From Ardenticatenaceae bacterium (GTDB lineage Bacteria; Chloroflexota; Anaerolineae; Promineifilales; Promineifilaceae), in assembly GCA_020634495.1 (NCBI GenBank), contig JACKBR010000026.1, positions 1 to 64,000 on the forward strand: 64,000 nucleotides of DNA. Direction: 5' to 3'. The position numbers were made by a program, and so were the translations under genes. Of the stretch, positions 35,001 through 45,503 are shown piece after piece. How positions within the stretch are numbered: the stretch's first letter is position 1; the number at the start of each line of letters is the position of its first letter. The notes beneath the pieces were generated by a model. That model saw only the letters and a program-made list of their open reading frames with translations. It did not search any database and was not told where the DNA came from.

Positions 35001-35735
35001 ATGACTAACATCTGGACCATCGCCCGCCGCGAGCTAGGCGCAATTTTTGTGCAGCCCCTGGCCTACATCTTCGGCGTCATCATCATTGCCCTCACTGGCT
35101 ACATTTTTGCCTCTGAACTATTCTTTTTAGCAACCCAACCCGGCTCATTGCCCATCAATGTGCAAAACGTGCTGGGCCTGTACACCTTCCTTTATCTGTT
35201 TGCCATGCCCGCCCTCACCATGCGCTTGCTATCCGAAGAACAGCGCAGCGGCACGATGGAACTGCTCATGACCCTGCCCCTGCGCGACGGCGAAGTGGTG
35301 CTGGGCAAATTCCTGGCGGGCTTCATCTTTTATCTGATGACCACGGCGCTGACTCTCGTCTTCCCGTTTATTTTGTTTGCTTTTGGCAATCCCGATCCTG
35401 GCCCCATTTGGACCGCTTATTTAGGTGTGATTTTATACGGCGCGGCGCTGTTGGGAATTGGCATTTTGGCATCTGCCTTGTCAGAAAATCAAATGGTGGC
35501 TTTTATTTTGGCTTTGGGGCTGACGCTGATTCTTTATTTGTTGGTGATTCCGGCGCAGTCGTTTTCCTTGGGGGAAACGGCCGTAACCATCCTCAACGAA
35601 CTTTCCCTGGCCAACCATCAAGATAATTTCTTCCAGGGTCTGATTGTGGTCAAAGACATTGTGTACTACGTGGCGGTAACGGCCGTTTCCCTTTTTGCCG
35701 CCACCCGCATTTTAGAAAGCCGCCGCTGGCGTTGA
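35001..35735 (+). CDS. ABC-2 type permease, GldF-like
   Basis: 244 aa from the ATG at 35001 (GAGG 7 nt upstream). Six membrane helices and the ABC-2 hallmarks RRELGAIFVQPLAYIFGVI at the N-terminus and RLLSEEQRSGTMELLMTLPL in the first cytoplasmic loop. It is the membrane partner of the broken ATPase upstream and of the GldG-like gene downstream; this trio is associated with gliding machinery in Bacteroidota and with uncharacterised export in many other phyla. The preceding 45 nt carry a CTCTGCGCCTTTGCGG-type repeat. Confidence 0.85.
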   Translation: MTNIWTIARRELGAIFVQPLAYIFGVIIIALTGYIFASELFFLATQPGSLPINVQNVLGLYTFLYLFAMPALTMRLLSEEQRSGTMELLMTLPLRDGEVVLGKFLAGFIFYLMTTALTLVFPFILFAFGNPDPGPIWTAYLGVILYGAALLGIGILASALSENQMVAFILALGLTLILYLLVIPAQSFSLGETAVTILNELSLANHQDNFFQGLIVVKDIVYYVAVTAVSLFAATRILESRRWR

Positions 35736-35739
35736 GATT

Positions 35740-35806
35740 CGCCACAGAGATCACAGAGGTTTTAGAGGATTTTCTCTTTTTCCTCTGTGATCTCTGTGGC
35801 AAAAAA
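35740..35806. repeat. CACAGAGATCACAGAGG-type palindrome
   Basis: GCCACAGAGATCACAGAGG and CCTCTGTGATCTCTGTGGC are exact reverse complements around GTTTTAGAGGATTTTCTCTTTTT, giving a 19-bp hairpin between the permease and GldG-like genes. Could act as a partial terminator (T-run in the loop) or as an mRNA stabiliser. Confidence 0.75.
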
Positions 35807-35811
35807 TATCT

Positions 35812-37377
35812 ATGAAGCAGAAACTAGATCGAATTGCCCCATTTTTCCCAATTTTGGCCCTGCTCCTGATCGTTGGCGGAGGGGTGGCTTATTTTGTAAC
35901 CCGGCGCTGGGATTGGCTGCCCAACTTGCTGCTGGCCAGCAGCGGGCTGCTGCTAGTTCTGTTTGCCATTTTGTGGCCCGATGCCGCCCGCGAACGGCTG
36001 GGCGGGCGCGGTGGGCGGTACGGTGGCTCGCTGCTGCTGATTTTGCTGTTTACGGCCGTATTCGCCCTGCTCTATTACGTTGCCTACCAAAACAACGATT
36101 GGCGCTATGACACCACCGCCGACAACGCCTTCACTCCCTTGCCAGAAACCATAAATTTGCTGGAATCGCTAGACGAACCGATTCACGTGTTGGGTTTTTA
36201 CACCCCCGAAACCGCCTTCCAGCGCAGCGAGGCCGAGTCTAATCTGCAAGCAATGCAAGCCTACACCAACCAGCTCAGCTACGAATTTGTCGATCCCAAC
36301 GAAAACCCCTTGCTGGCCGAGCAGTACGACCTCTCCTTTGCGGGCACGCTGGTTTTTACCCGCGACGATGGCAGCTTTGCCAAGGCATCGACGCTAACCG
36401 ACCGCGATTTGCACACGGCCTTGGTGCGCGTTATTAACCCCACCGTTAAAACTGCTTATTTTGTCACCGGGCACGGCGAACGGGATTGGGAAGATTTTGG
36501 AACAGATGGCATTGCAACGGCCGTAACCCTCATTGAAGAATCTGGCTTTACCGTGCAGCCGCTCAACCTGTTTGTCAGCGGCAGCGTGCCAGACAATGCC
36601 AGCGCGGTGTTCCTTATCGACCAGCAAGCCCCGCTGGCCGCAGAAGAGCTGGCCGCGCTCACCAGCTACGTAGACAACGGCGGCTCCCTTTTTATTGCCC
36701 GCGACGCGGTAGACACGGAAGGCCGGGCCGCCGCCGAAGCCGATGGCTTGCTGCCCTGGCTGCAAGAAAGCTGGGGAATCACCCTGCGCAACGACCTGAT
36801 CATTGACGCCTCGCTGGCCCAGGCGGGGCAAACCATTGGCCTGACGTTTGTGGGGGCAGCGTACGGCAACAGCCCCATCACCCAGGATTTAGACCAGTTT
36901 GGCACGATTTTTGATGTGGCCCGCTCCATCACCACCGAACTGCCAGCGGCGGTAACGGCCGTAAATCTCATCACCACCAGCGACCTGGCCTGGGGCGAAA
37001 CCAACTTTGAGCGCATGGCCACCGCTGGCGAAGTAGCCCCCGACGAGGGCGAAGACGCCATAGGCAGCCTGACCGTTGCCCTAAGCGCCCAAAACAGCGC
37101 CAGCGGCGCACGCCTGGTCATCTTCGGCGACACCGACTTTTTGAACAATTCGTTTATTCAGCAGGGGGGCAACAGCTTCCTATTTGAAAATGCGGCCAAC
37201 TGGCTGGTAAATGATGTGGTGTCCATCGACCTGGCTCCGCGTGCCTCCATTACCCGCGAAGTAACCATGACCCAAAGTCAGCTAAGTTTGTTGCAGCTGG
37301 TGAGCGTATGTTTTGCGCCGGGGCTGTTGGCGCTGGTGGGCATTGGGGTATGGTATTCGCGCCGAAAACGGCCGTAA
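35812..37377 (+). CDS. GldG-like ABC auxiliary protein
   Basis: 521 aa. Two or three N-terminal membrane helices (LALLLIVGGGVAYFV; LLLASSGLLLVLFAILW; SLLLILLFTAVFALLYYVAY), a large outside domain of the ABC_transp_aux type (ITxxDxDxxPLPETINLLESLDEPIHVLGFYTP..., GHGERDWE, LFIARDAV), and a C-terminal helix followed by RRKRP. It is the third member of the GldA-GldF-GldG style transporter; function outside gliding bacteria is unknown. The family does not need catalytic residues. Confidence 0.82.
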   Translation: MKQKLDRIAPFFPILALLLIVGGGVAYFVTRRWDWLPNLLLASSGLLLVLFAILWPDAARERLGGRGGRYGGSLLLILLFTAVFALLYYVAYQNNDWRYDTTADNAFTPLPETINLLESLDEPIHVLGFYTPETAFQRSEAESNLQAMQAYTNQLSYEFVDPNENPLLAEQYDLSFAGTLVFTRDDGSFAKASTLTDRDLHTALVRVINPTVKTAYFVTGHGERDWEDFGTDGIATAVTLIEESGFTVQPLNLFVSGSVPDNASAVFLIDQQAPLAAEELAALTSYVDNGGSLFIARDAVDTEGRAAAEADGLLPWLQESWGITLRNDLIIDASLAQAGQTIGLTFVGAAYGNSPITQDLDQFGTIFDVARSITTELPAAVTAVNLITTSDLAWGETNFERMATAGEVAPDEGEDAIGSLTVALSAQNSASGARLVIFGDTDFLNNSFIQQGGNSFLFENAANWLVNDVVSIDLAPRASITREVTMTQSQLSLLQLVSVCFAPGLLALVGIGVWYSRRKRP

Positions 37378-37384
37378 CGCCCTG

Positions 37385-39349
37385 CTATTCTGGCTGTTTG
37401 ACGGGTAGCACAATGTGGAAACGACTGCCGGGGAGCAAATCTTCGTCGTAGCCATCGCTTTCTACCCAGATACGGCCGTTGTGCGCCATCACAATTCCCC
37501 TGGCAATGGCCAGACCCAGGCCAGCCCCGCCCCCCTTAAAACTCGTCTTGCCAGAGGAGTGCAGCATCACTTCACCCGTCTGGTAAAACTTCTCAAAAAT
37601 AAGCTCGTGAAGTTCTGGAGCAATGCCCACGCCGCTGTCGGCAATAATAATTTCCACTTCGCTGCCGTTGGCTGTGGTTTGGCTACGGCCGTTTACCATC
37701 ACCCGGCCCCCATCTGGCGTGTACTTAATGGCATTCACCAACACCTGGTAAAACACCTTTTGCAACGCCTCAACATCCCCCTCAATCTCTGGCAATCTTT
37801 CCAGGCCATCCAAATCAAGCACAATGCTGCGATCCGCCAGCGACTGCTTAAACCGCTTGGCAATTTGCCGCAGCAAAAACAGCAAATCAACCGGGGCCAG
37901 ATACAAATCTAGCGAGCTGCTGTCTATTTTGGCCACGTCCAGCATACTTTGCACCACTTCCTCCATCCGCGCCACGCCGCGCTCAATGCCCTGCGTCCAT
38001 TTTTTGAAAAAGGCATTGGCCTGAATCGCCTCATCCTCCAGCAGCATTTGGGCGTTAAAGTTCACAATGGTCAGCGGCGTGCGCAGCTCATGAGACGCGA
38101 TGGTGATAAAGTCGGTTTTGGTCTTATCTAGGCGCTCCAGCTGGCCGTAAGCACCTTGCAGCGCCTGGGTGCGTTCGGCCACTTTTTGCTCAAGCTGCTG
38201 GTTAAATCGCTTAATTTCGGCATAAAGCTGGGCATTTTCCAGGGCAATGGCCACCTGATCGGCCAATAGCTGGAAGTTGGGAATCTCGTTGGGCAAGAAA
38301 GCGGCCGTTTTGTCACCTTGCAAATCGAGCACGCCAAGCACTTTGTCGCCCATTTTTAGGGGCAGCAACATTTCTGATTGGGCGTTGGGCGCTTTTTCGT
38401 TGGGGTCATAGCGAAAATCACGGGTAATGTCATCAATGCACAACGGCCGTCCATTGGCCAACACCCAGCCAACCAGCCCTTTCAACCCGGCTTTTAGCTT
38501 TAAGCCACCTTCCGGCACAGCCCCGCCGGCCTCCGCCACCGCCTCAATTGCCAGTTGGTTTTTATTGGGCAAAAAGACACCCACGTAATACGCCTCGTAC
38601 CGCTGCCAGATGAGCGTGGCAATCTGGTCTAGCAGGCTGTCTAGCTCCAAAATGGAGGTAATGCGCTGCCCGACGGCAAAGCTGGTTTGCTGCTGCACGG
38701 TGCGCTGCACCAGTTCGCGCCGCTGCCGCCGCTCCACAAAGCGGTAAATTTCGGCCTGCTGCAAAGCGTGCAGGCGCACCCAATGGGCCACCAGCCCGGT
38801 GAAGGTGGCCACAAAAATCATCACGCCAAAATAGAGCCATTCTTCGTGATTAGGATGCTGCCGGAAAATGGCGGCCCAGGCCAACCAGCAAAAAATCTGC
38901 ATAAACAGGTACCAGCGCAGGGAGGTAAACATGACGCCCGCCCCAAACAAAAACAGAGCCAAATTGGCTGATTGGTTGGGCACAGGATTGTAAACAAAGC
39001 GCAGCAAAATGGTGAGCAAAATAACGCTGGCGACTACGGCCGTTCCCCCCTCGGCATATTTGGCTGGCACAAACCCCCGCAGCAGCAGCACAAAGGCCAC
39101 CAGCAGAAAAATACCGCTGGCCACAGCCACCAACACCATTACCTCCTGCCCGGTTTCGTCGAGCAAATAGTATTGAATGGCCGCATACACAAAAAACATA
39201 ATGGCGAAACTGCCGTAGATAAAAGGCAACCCATCCATCTGCGTTTTGTGCAATGCCTCAACAATCTGTTCTTCTGGAACGCCCAGGCGCTCCAGCCGCA
39301 CTAAATTATTGAACCGCTGCCGAAAAAGCTGGAAAAACGATGGCTTCAT
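37385..39349 (-). CDS. Membrane sensor histidine kinase with GAF domain
   Basis: 654 aa from the ATG at 39349. Six or so N-terminal membrane helices (residues about 40-190), a GAF domain (about 230-375: LDSLLDQIATLIWQRYEAYYVGVF), a coiled coil (about 378-410), the dimerisation H-box ITIASHELRTPLTIV (phosphoacceptor His near 420), and the ATPase domain with N-box NAIKYTPDGG, G1 DSGVGIAPE and G2 GGAGLGLAIARG. No response regulator is adjacent, so its partner is elsewhere. It is convergent with the GldG-like gene, with a gap of only 7 nt. Confidence 0.92.
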   Translation of the reverse strand: MKPSFFQLFRQRFNNLVRLERLGVPEEQIVEALHKTQMDGLPFIYGSFAIMFFVYAAIQYYLLDETGQEVMVLVAVASGIFLLVAFVLLLRGFVPAKYAEGGTAVVASVILLTILLRFVYNPVPNQSANLALFLFGAGVMFTSLRWYLFMQIFCWLAWAAIFRQHPNHEEWLYFGVMIFVATFTGLVAHWVRLHALQQAEIYRFVERRQRRELVQRTVQQQTSFAVGQRITSILELDSLLDQIATLIWQRYEAYYVGVFLPNKNQLAIEAVAEAGGAVPEGGLKLKAGLKGLVGWVLANGRPLCIDDITRDFRYDPNEKAPNAQSEMLLPLKMGDKVLGVLDLQGDKTAAFLPNEIPNFQLLADQVAIALENAQLYAEIKRFNQQLEQKVAERTQALQGAYGQLERLDKTKTDFITIASHELRTPLTIVNFNAQMLLEDEAIQANAFFKKWTQGIERGVARMEEVVQSMLDVAKIDSSSLDLYLAPVDLLFLLRQIAKRFKQSLADRSIVLDLDGLERLPEIEGDVEALQKVFYQVLVNAIKYTPDGGRVMVNGRSQTTANGSEVEIIIADSGVGIAPELHELIFEKFYQTGEVMLHSSGKTSFKGGGAGLGLAIARGIVMAHNGRIWVESDGYDEDLLPGSRFHIVLPVKQPE

Positions 39350-39539
39350 GACCTGAAACAACTCTCCAAGGAATACGTGGTCTGATTATACCTGAGGACC
39401 GTTATAATTTGCAGTCGCCATTTTTGACAATTCGTGTTTCAATTAGGCAAAGTGCTCAGAGATTCAGAGATTGGAGGCTGTAGACCACACATCGTTTATC
39501 TCCACTCTCCCTAAAACATGACCGCAAGGAGAAAGCAGA

Positions 39540-41357
<1,818 letters not shown>

Positions 41358-41403
41358 TTGGAAGAATAGTGGCCAACCAGCCGAAGACATAGTCCATACT
41401 TTT

Positions 41404-41431
41404 TTGTCAACGGCCGTTTCCCGTGTACAAT
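41404..41431 (+). promoter_or_regulatory. Promoter of the MFS transporter gene
   Basis: TTGTCA (41404-41409), 16-nt spacer and TACAAT (41426-41431), 37 nt before the ATG. The spacer consists largely of ACGGCCGTTTCCCGTG, so the iterated palindrome sits between the -35 and -10 boxes. Confidence 0.6.
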
Positions 41432-41468
41432 CATCTGCCAACAACACCCAACACAAAGAGGAAACTTC

Positions 41469-42785
41469 ATGACCACTGTTCCCATACCGACCCAGGCAAC
41501 TCCTGCCACGCGGCGCGAGCGATGGGCCTGGTATCTTTACGACTTTGGCAACTCCGCTTATGCGGCCGTGGTGCTGCTGGCCGTCTACTCTGCTTATTTT
41601 CAGGGCGTCGTTGTCGGTGGAGCCGAAGGGTCCCGGCTGTGGGGGCTGGCTGTGGGCATCGCCATGCTGGTTGTGGCCATTACCTCCCCAGTCCTTGGCA
41701 CCATTGCCGATTTTTCTGGCTCTAAAAAAAGGTTCTTGCTTTTCTACACCATCATGGCCTGCGTATTTACCGCAGGTCTTTTCTTTGCCGAAGCGGGCAA
41801 CGTGGCCATTGGCATGGGCTTTTTTATTTTGGCCGAAATTGGCTACCGCAGCGCCCAGGTGTTTTACAACGCGCTGCTGCCAGAAATTGCCGAACCGCAT
41901 GAAATTGGTCGCGTTTCTGGCAACGGCTGGGCCATTGGCACATTGGGGGGCATCCTTTGCCTGGTCATCATTTTGCCACTCATCGTTATTATTGAAGGGA
42001 ATTTCATCATTCGCGTCTCTTTGGTGATTACGGCCGTATTCTTCGCCATTTCCGCCGTGCCCATCTTCCTGTGGCTGCCAGAACGTGCCAAAGGCAACAG
42101 CCTGCCACCGGGCGAAAACTATTTTAGCGTTGCCCTAAAACAACTTAGGCAAACCATTAAAACCGCCCGACAATTTAAAGAATTTCTCAAATTTATGGCC
42201 GCCTTCCTCATCTTTAATGATGGCGTAATCATGGCTCTAAATTTTGCCGCCATCATTGGCGCTGTGCTTTATGGCATGGATCAGCAGCAGCTCATTATTT
42301 TTGTTATCATCGTGCAGGTTAGCAATGTAGGCGGGGCCTACGCTTTTGGCTCCTGGGTAGACAAATTAGGCGGCAAACGCTCCCTGGCCCTTTCCATTGC
42401 AACCATGATCGCCGCAATCATCTGGCTCTATCTAAACACCAGCGCCACTGGCTTCTACCTTTTGGGGATTTTGGCCGGGTTTGCCATGGCTGGCATTCAA
42501 TCCGTCAGCCGCACAATGGTGAGCTTTTTTGCCCCACCCGGCCGCAGCGCCGAATTTTATGGCTTTTTTGCGGTGGCTGGGCGCACGTCCTCTTTCATTG
42601 GCCCGACGGTGTACGGCATTATCGCCGCTGAAGCTGCCTTCTGGTATCAGGCCCAAGGCCACTCAATTAATTCGGCCGAACAACTGGGCCAAAAACTGGC
42701 AATCTTATCTATTGGTGTCTTTTTACTTGTTGGCCTTGTTATCCTCAGCTTTGTCAACGAGAAAAAAGCGCGAGCTTATCAATAA
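41469..42785 (+). CDS. MFS transporter, Atg22/UMF1-like
   Basis: 438 aa with twelve predicted helices. The N-terminal signature RRERWAWYLYDFGNSAYAAVV is typical of the UMF1/Atg22-like MFS branch, as is the helix 4-5 region RSAQVFYNALLPEIAEPHEIGRVSGNGWA. Substrates in bacteria are unknown; in yeast Atg22 exports amino acids from the vacuole. AGAGGAAAC lies upstream. It probably shares a transcript with the acyl-CoA synthetase-like gene 37 nt downstream. Confidence 0.9.
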   Translation: MTTVPIPTQATPATRRERWAWYLYDFGNSAYAAVVLLAVYSAYFQGVVVGGAEGSRLWGLAVGIAMLVVAITSPVLGTIADFSGSKKRFLLFYTIMACVFTAGLFFAEAGNVAIGMGFFILAEIGYRSAQVFYNALLPEIAEPHEIGRVSGNGWAIGTLGGILCLVIILPLIVIIEGNFIIRVSLVITAVFFAISAVPIFLWLPERAKGNSLPPGENYFSVALKQLRQTIKTARQFKEFLKFMAAFLIFNDGVIMALNFAAIIGAVLYGMDQQQLIIFVIIVQVSNVGGAYAFGSWVDKLGGKRSLALSIATMIAAIIWLYLNTSATGFYLLGILAGFAMAGIQSVSRTMVSFFAPPGRSAEFYGFFAVAGRTSSFIGPTVYGIIAAEAAFWYQAQGHSINSAEQLGQKLAILSIGVFLLVGLVILSFVNEKKARAYQ

Positions 42786-42822
42786 TGTTTTATCTTAACC
42801 ATTTCCCATGAAAGGAGAAGCC

Positions 42823-44403
42823 ATGATCTTTAAGAGTCCTTATCCCGATGTTGAGATTCCAGATATTTCTCTAACCGAATTTGTTCTGGAAGAAACCAAA
42901 AAGTTTGGCGACAAACCGGCGCTCATCGATGGGCCAAGCGGCCGTACGATTACCTATGCCCAATTAGGTGGCGCAATTCGGCTGGTGGCTTCTAGTCTTG
43001 CCAAACGTGGTTTTGGTAAGGGCGATGTGTTTGCCATTTATAGCCCCAATCTTCCCGAATATGCCATCGCCTTTCATGCAGTGGCTCTGCTAGGCGGCGT
43101 TGTCACAACGGTTAACCCGCTTTATACGGCCGAAGAGTTAGCCCACCAGCTAAACGACGCCGGGGCAAAATATTTGCTGACGATTTCAATGTTTTTAGAG
43201 AATGCAAAAACGGCCGCTTCCCACGCCAGCATTGAAGAAATTTTCACCTTTGATGTTGCTGAAGGAGCCACCCCCTTCGCCAGCCTGCTGCAAAGCGACG
43301 GCAGCTTGCCAGAAGTAACCATCGATCCCGCTGAAGACCTGGTTGTGCTGCCCTACTCCAGCGGAACCACTGGCTATCCCAAAGGCGTCATGCTTACCCA
43401 CCGCAACCTGGTGGCAAACCTTTTGCAAATTGGAGGCATTACCGGGGTTGACATCACCAATGAAAGCGACATCATCATGGGAATTCTGCCCTTTTTCCAT
43501 ATTTATGGCATGGTTGTCATCATGAACTTCAGCCTGTCACGAGGGGCCACCATCGTAACCATGCCCCGATTTGAGCTGGTACAATTTTTAGAGCTGGTGC
43601 AAAAGCATAAAGTCACCCGCGTAAACCTGGTGCCCCCCATTTTGGTGGGCCTGGCAAAACATCCCATCGTTGATCAATACGATACATCTTCTCTTATTGA
43701 ATTATTTTCTGGAGCAGCGCCCCTGGGTCAGGCATTGGCCAAAGAAGTAAGCGGCCGTTTGAACTGCCGTGTTGTGCAAGGCTATGGCCTGACGGAAACC
43801 AGCCCCGTCACCCATGTTTACAATGAAAGCCTGACCGAAACGGACAAACTTTCATCCGTTGGGCCAGCTGTGCCCAACACAGAAGTGATGGTTGTTGATG
43901 TAGATTCTGGCGAACCCGTTGGTCGCAATCACAATGGTGAAATTTGGATTCGTGGGCCGCAGGTTATGAAAGGCTACCTGAATAACCCAGATGCCACGGC
44001 CGGTACCCTGGATGAAGATGGCTGGCTGCACACGGGCGATATTGGCTACATTGATGATGACGAATTTGTCTTTATTGTTGATCGGCTCAAAGAGCTGATT
44101 AAGTTCAAAGGATTCCAGGTTGCTCCCGCCGAGCTAGAGGCGCTGCTGTTGTCGCATCCGGCCGTGGCCGACGTGGCCGTCATTCCCAGCCCTGATGAAG
44201 AGGCTGGCGAAGTTCCCAAGGCATTCATTGTGCTAAAGGCTGAAGCAACGGCCGAAGGCATTATGGAATGGGTTGCGGAGCGCGTTTCGCCCCAAAAGAA
44301 GGTGCGTCGTGTTGAATTTGTAGACGAGGTACCGAAATCACTTTCTGGCAAGATTTTGCGCCGCGTGCTGGTTGAGCAAGAACGAGCAAAATTAGGACAT
44401 TAA
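42823..44403 (+). CDS. AMP-dependent acyl-CoA synthetase, 4-coumarate-CoA ligase-like
   Basis: 526 aa from the ATG at 42823 (AAAGGAG 7 nt upstream; the in-frame ATG at 42808 leaves that ribosome site inside the gene). ANL-superfamily motifs in order: P-loop LPYSSGTTGYPKGVMLTHRN, VQGYGLTETSPVTH, the TGDIGYIDDDEFVFIVDRLKELIKF hinge region, and the catalytic Lys in PKSLSGKILRR. It activates a carboxylic acid with ATP and CoA. The order (plant-type 4CL-like) suggests medium-chain or aromatic acids, but this cannot be read from the sequence. Confidence 0.92.
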   Translation: MIFKSPYPDVEIPDISLTEFVLEETKKFGDKPALIDGPSGRTITYAQLGGAIRLVASSLAKRGFGKGDVFAIYSPNLPEYAIAFHAVALLGGVVTTVNPLYTAEELAHQLNDAGAKYLLTISMFLENAKTAASHASIEEIFTFDVAEGATPFASLLQSDGSLPEVTIDPAEDLVVLPYSSGTTGYPKGVMLTHRNLVANLLQIGGITGVDITNESDIIMGILPFFHIYGMVVIMNFSLSRGATIVTMPRFELVQFLELVQKHKVTRVNLVPPILVGLAKHPIVDQYDTSSLIELFSGAAPLGQALAKEVSGRLNCRVVQGYGLTETSPVTHVYNESLTETDKLSSVGPAVPNTEVMVVDVDSGEPVGRNHNGEIWIRGPQVMKGYLNNPDATAGTLDEDGWLHTGDIGYIDDDEFVFIVDRLKELIKFKGFQVAPAELEALLLSHPAVADVAVIPSPDEEAGEVPKAFIVLKAEATAEGIMEWVAERVSPQKKVRRVEFVDEVPKSLSGKILRRVLVEQERAKLGH

Positions 44404-44421
44404 CGCTTTTTTTGAATGACT

Positions 44422-44463
44422 ACCGGACAGATTTCTTTGCCTCTTTTCCGAAATCTGTCCGGT
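44422..44463 (+). terminator. Strong hairpin after the acyl-CoA synthetase gene
   Basis: 14-bp perfect arms ACCGGACAGATTTC (44422-44435) and GAAATCTGTCCGGT (44450-44463), loop TTTGCCTCTTTTCC, followed by only a short T-run; likely a terminator. Confidence 0.65.
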
Positions 44464-44491
44464 TTGCCAATGTCATTTTATAGAATCCCTT

Positions 44492-44971
44492 ATGAATGAA
44501 TTATCGCAAGTTGGACCTGCTTTTTTAGAGATGGCGCACCAAATTGTGTGGGCCACTGTTTCGACTGTTGACAGCAACGGCCGTCCCCGTTCTCGCATTT
44601 TGCACCCCATTTGGCAGTGGGATGGCCAGGCATTGGTGGGCTGGATTGCTACCAGCCCCACGCCCGTTAAACGCGCCCACCTGGAGCACAGCCCCTACGT
44701 CTCGGTCAATTACTGGACACCTAATCACGACACCTGCGTGGCCGAGTGCCGCGCCAGCTGGATTTTGGACGACGAAGGCCGCAAGATGGTATGGGACACG
44801 TTTTTGAACGGCCCAAAGCCCGTTGGCTATGATCCCACCCTCATTCCTGCCTGGACCAGCCCCACCGTTGATGCCTTTGCCGGGCTGAAGCTGGAGCCGT
44901 GGCGGCTGCGCGTTTTCCCCGGCACGGTGCTGCTGGGCCAGGGTGGCCAGGTTCTTGCCTGGCAAGGGTAA
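44492..44971 (+). CDS. Pyridoxamine 5'-phosphate oxidase-like FMN-binding protein
   Basis: 159 aa. Split-barrel flavin fold: IVWATVSTVDSNGRPRSRILHPIW is the classic first strand pair, then VGWIATSPTPVKRAHLEHSPYVSVNYW. The family covers FMN- or F420-dependent oxidoreductases acting on small redox substrates. Length fits the general-stress/Rv1155-like group rather than PdxH, which is longer. No Shine-Dalgarno is visible. It precedes the OsmC-family gene by 33 nt, so both may belong to one redox unit. Confidence 0.82.
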   Translation: MNELSQVGPAFLEMAHQIVWATVSTVDSNGRPRSRILHPIWQWDGQALVGWIATSPTPVKRAHLEHSPYVSVNYWTPNHDTCVAECRASWILDDEGRKMVWDTFLNGPKPVGYDPTLIPAWTSPTVDAFAGLKLEPWRLRVFPGTVLLGQGGQVLAWQG

Positions 44972-45004
44972 TCGGTTCATTTTTGCAATTCAAAGAGAGG
45001 CAGC

Positions 45005-45490
45005 ATGGCTACTGACGTTGTTTACACATCGCAAGTTCGCATTGAGCGGGTGAAAGGGCCGCTGCGGCGAGCCTATCTACCCCAAGAGCCAGACCCTGTT
45101 TTCTTCGGGGTTCACTCTGAGGTGGCGGAACATTATGGCGTTGACCAAAATGTGCATGAGCCTCATGCCACCACGCTCGATTATGTGATTGCTGCGGCGG
45201 CTGGTTGACTGACCGGAACCTTTGGTGGCGCGCTGGAGGCGCGACAAATTCCGGCCGGAGACGGCTTTCTCAGTTCAGAAACACAGGGCGAAGTTGAAAA
45301 AGAAGGGAATGTGCTGGTCATCAAGCGCATCCATGTGGTTTACACGCTGAAAACAGGTGAAGAAAATCGGGAAACGGCCGTGCGCGTCCATGAATTCCAC
45401 GCCGACTTTTGCCCCGTCGCCCGCAGCATTCGCGGCTGCATCGACATCACCACGGAACTTCGCTTTGCTGAGGAACCAATCCAATCTTAA
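45005..45490 (+). CDS. OsmC-family peroxidase, probable selenoprotein (Sec68 encoded by TGA)
   Basis: 161 aa if the TGA at 45206-45208 is read as selenocysteine. Upstream of it the frame reads MATDVVYTSQVRIERVKG...HATTLDYVIAAAAG, and downstream, without any frame change, LTGTFGGALEARQIPAG...HADFCPVARSIRGCIDITTEL to a TAA at 45490. In the OsmC/Ohr family the first catalytic Cys sits at exactly this place (AAxxGCLxGTxxxALEARG) and the second is in xxCPVxxSL; here these are residue 68 (TGA) and Cys136. OsmC proteins reduce organic hydroperoxides. AGAGAGG precedes the start. A SECIS-like hairpin follows the TGA. A simple nonsense mutation is the alternative. Confidence 0.75.
45213..45254 (+). promoter_or_regulatory. 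Candidate bacterial SECIS element
   Basis: An outer stem CCGGAA/TTCCGG (45213-45218, 45249-45254), a TTT/AAA inner stem, and an apical 5-bp stem CGCGC/GCGCG (45229-45233, 45239-45243) with loop TGGAG. The loop starts 25 nt after the TGA and has G at its second position, both within the usual limits for bacterial SECIS hairpins read by SelB. Confidence 0.6.
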
Positions 45491-45503
45491 ATTTGATTAA
45501 TCT

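Noticed and set aside
45005..45208. A truncated 67-aa OsmC fragment as a simple pseudogene
   Set aside because: The frame stays open and conserved for another 93 codons, the TGA falls on the catalytic Cys codon and a SECIS-like hairpin follows; recoding is the better reading, though not proven.
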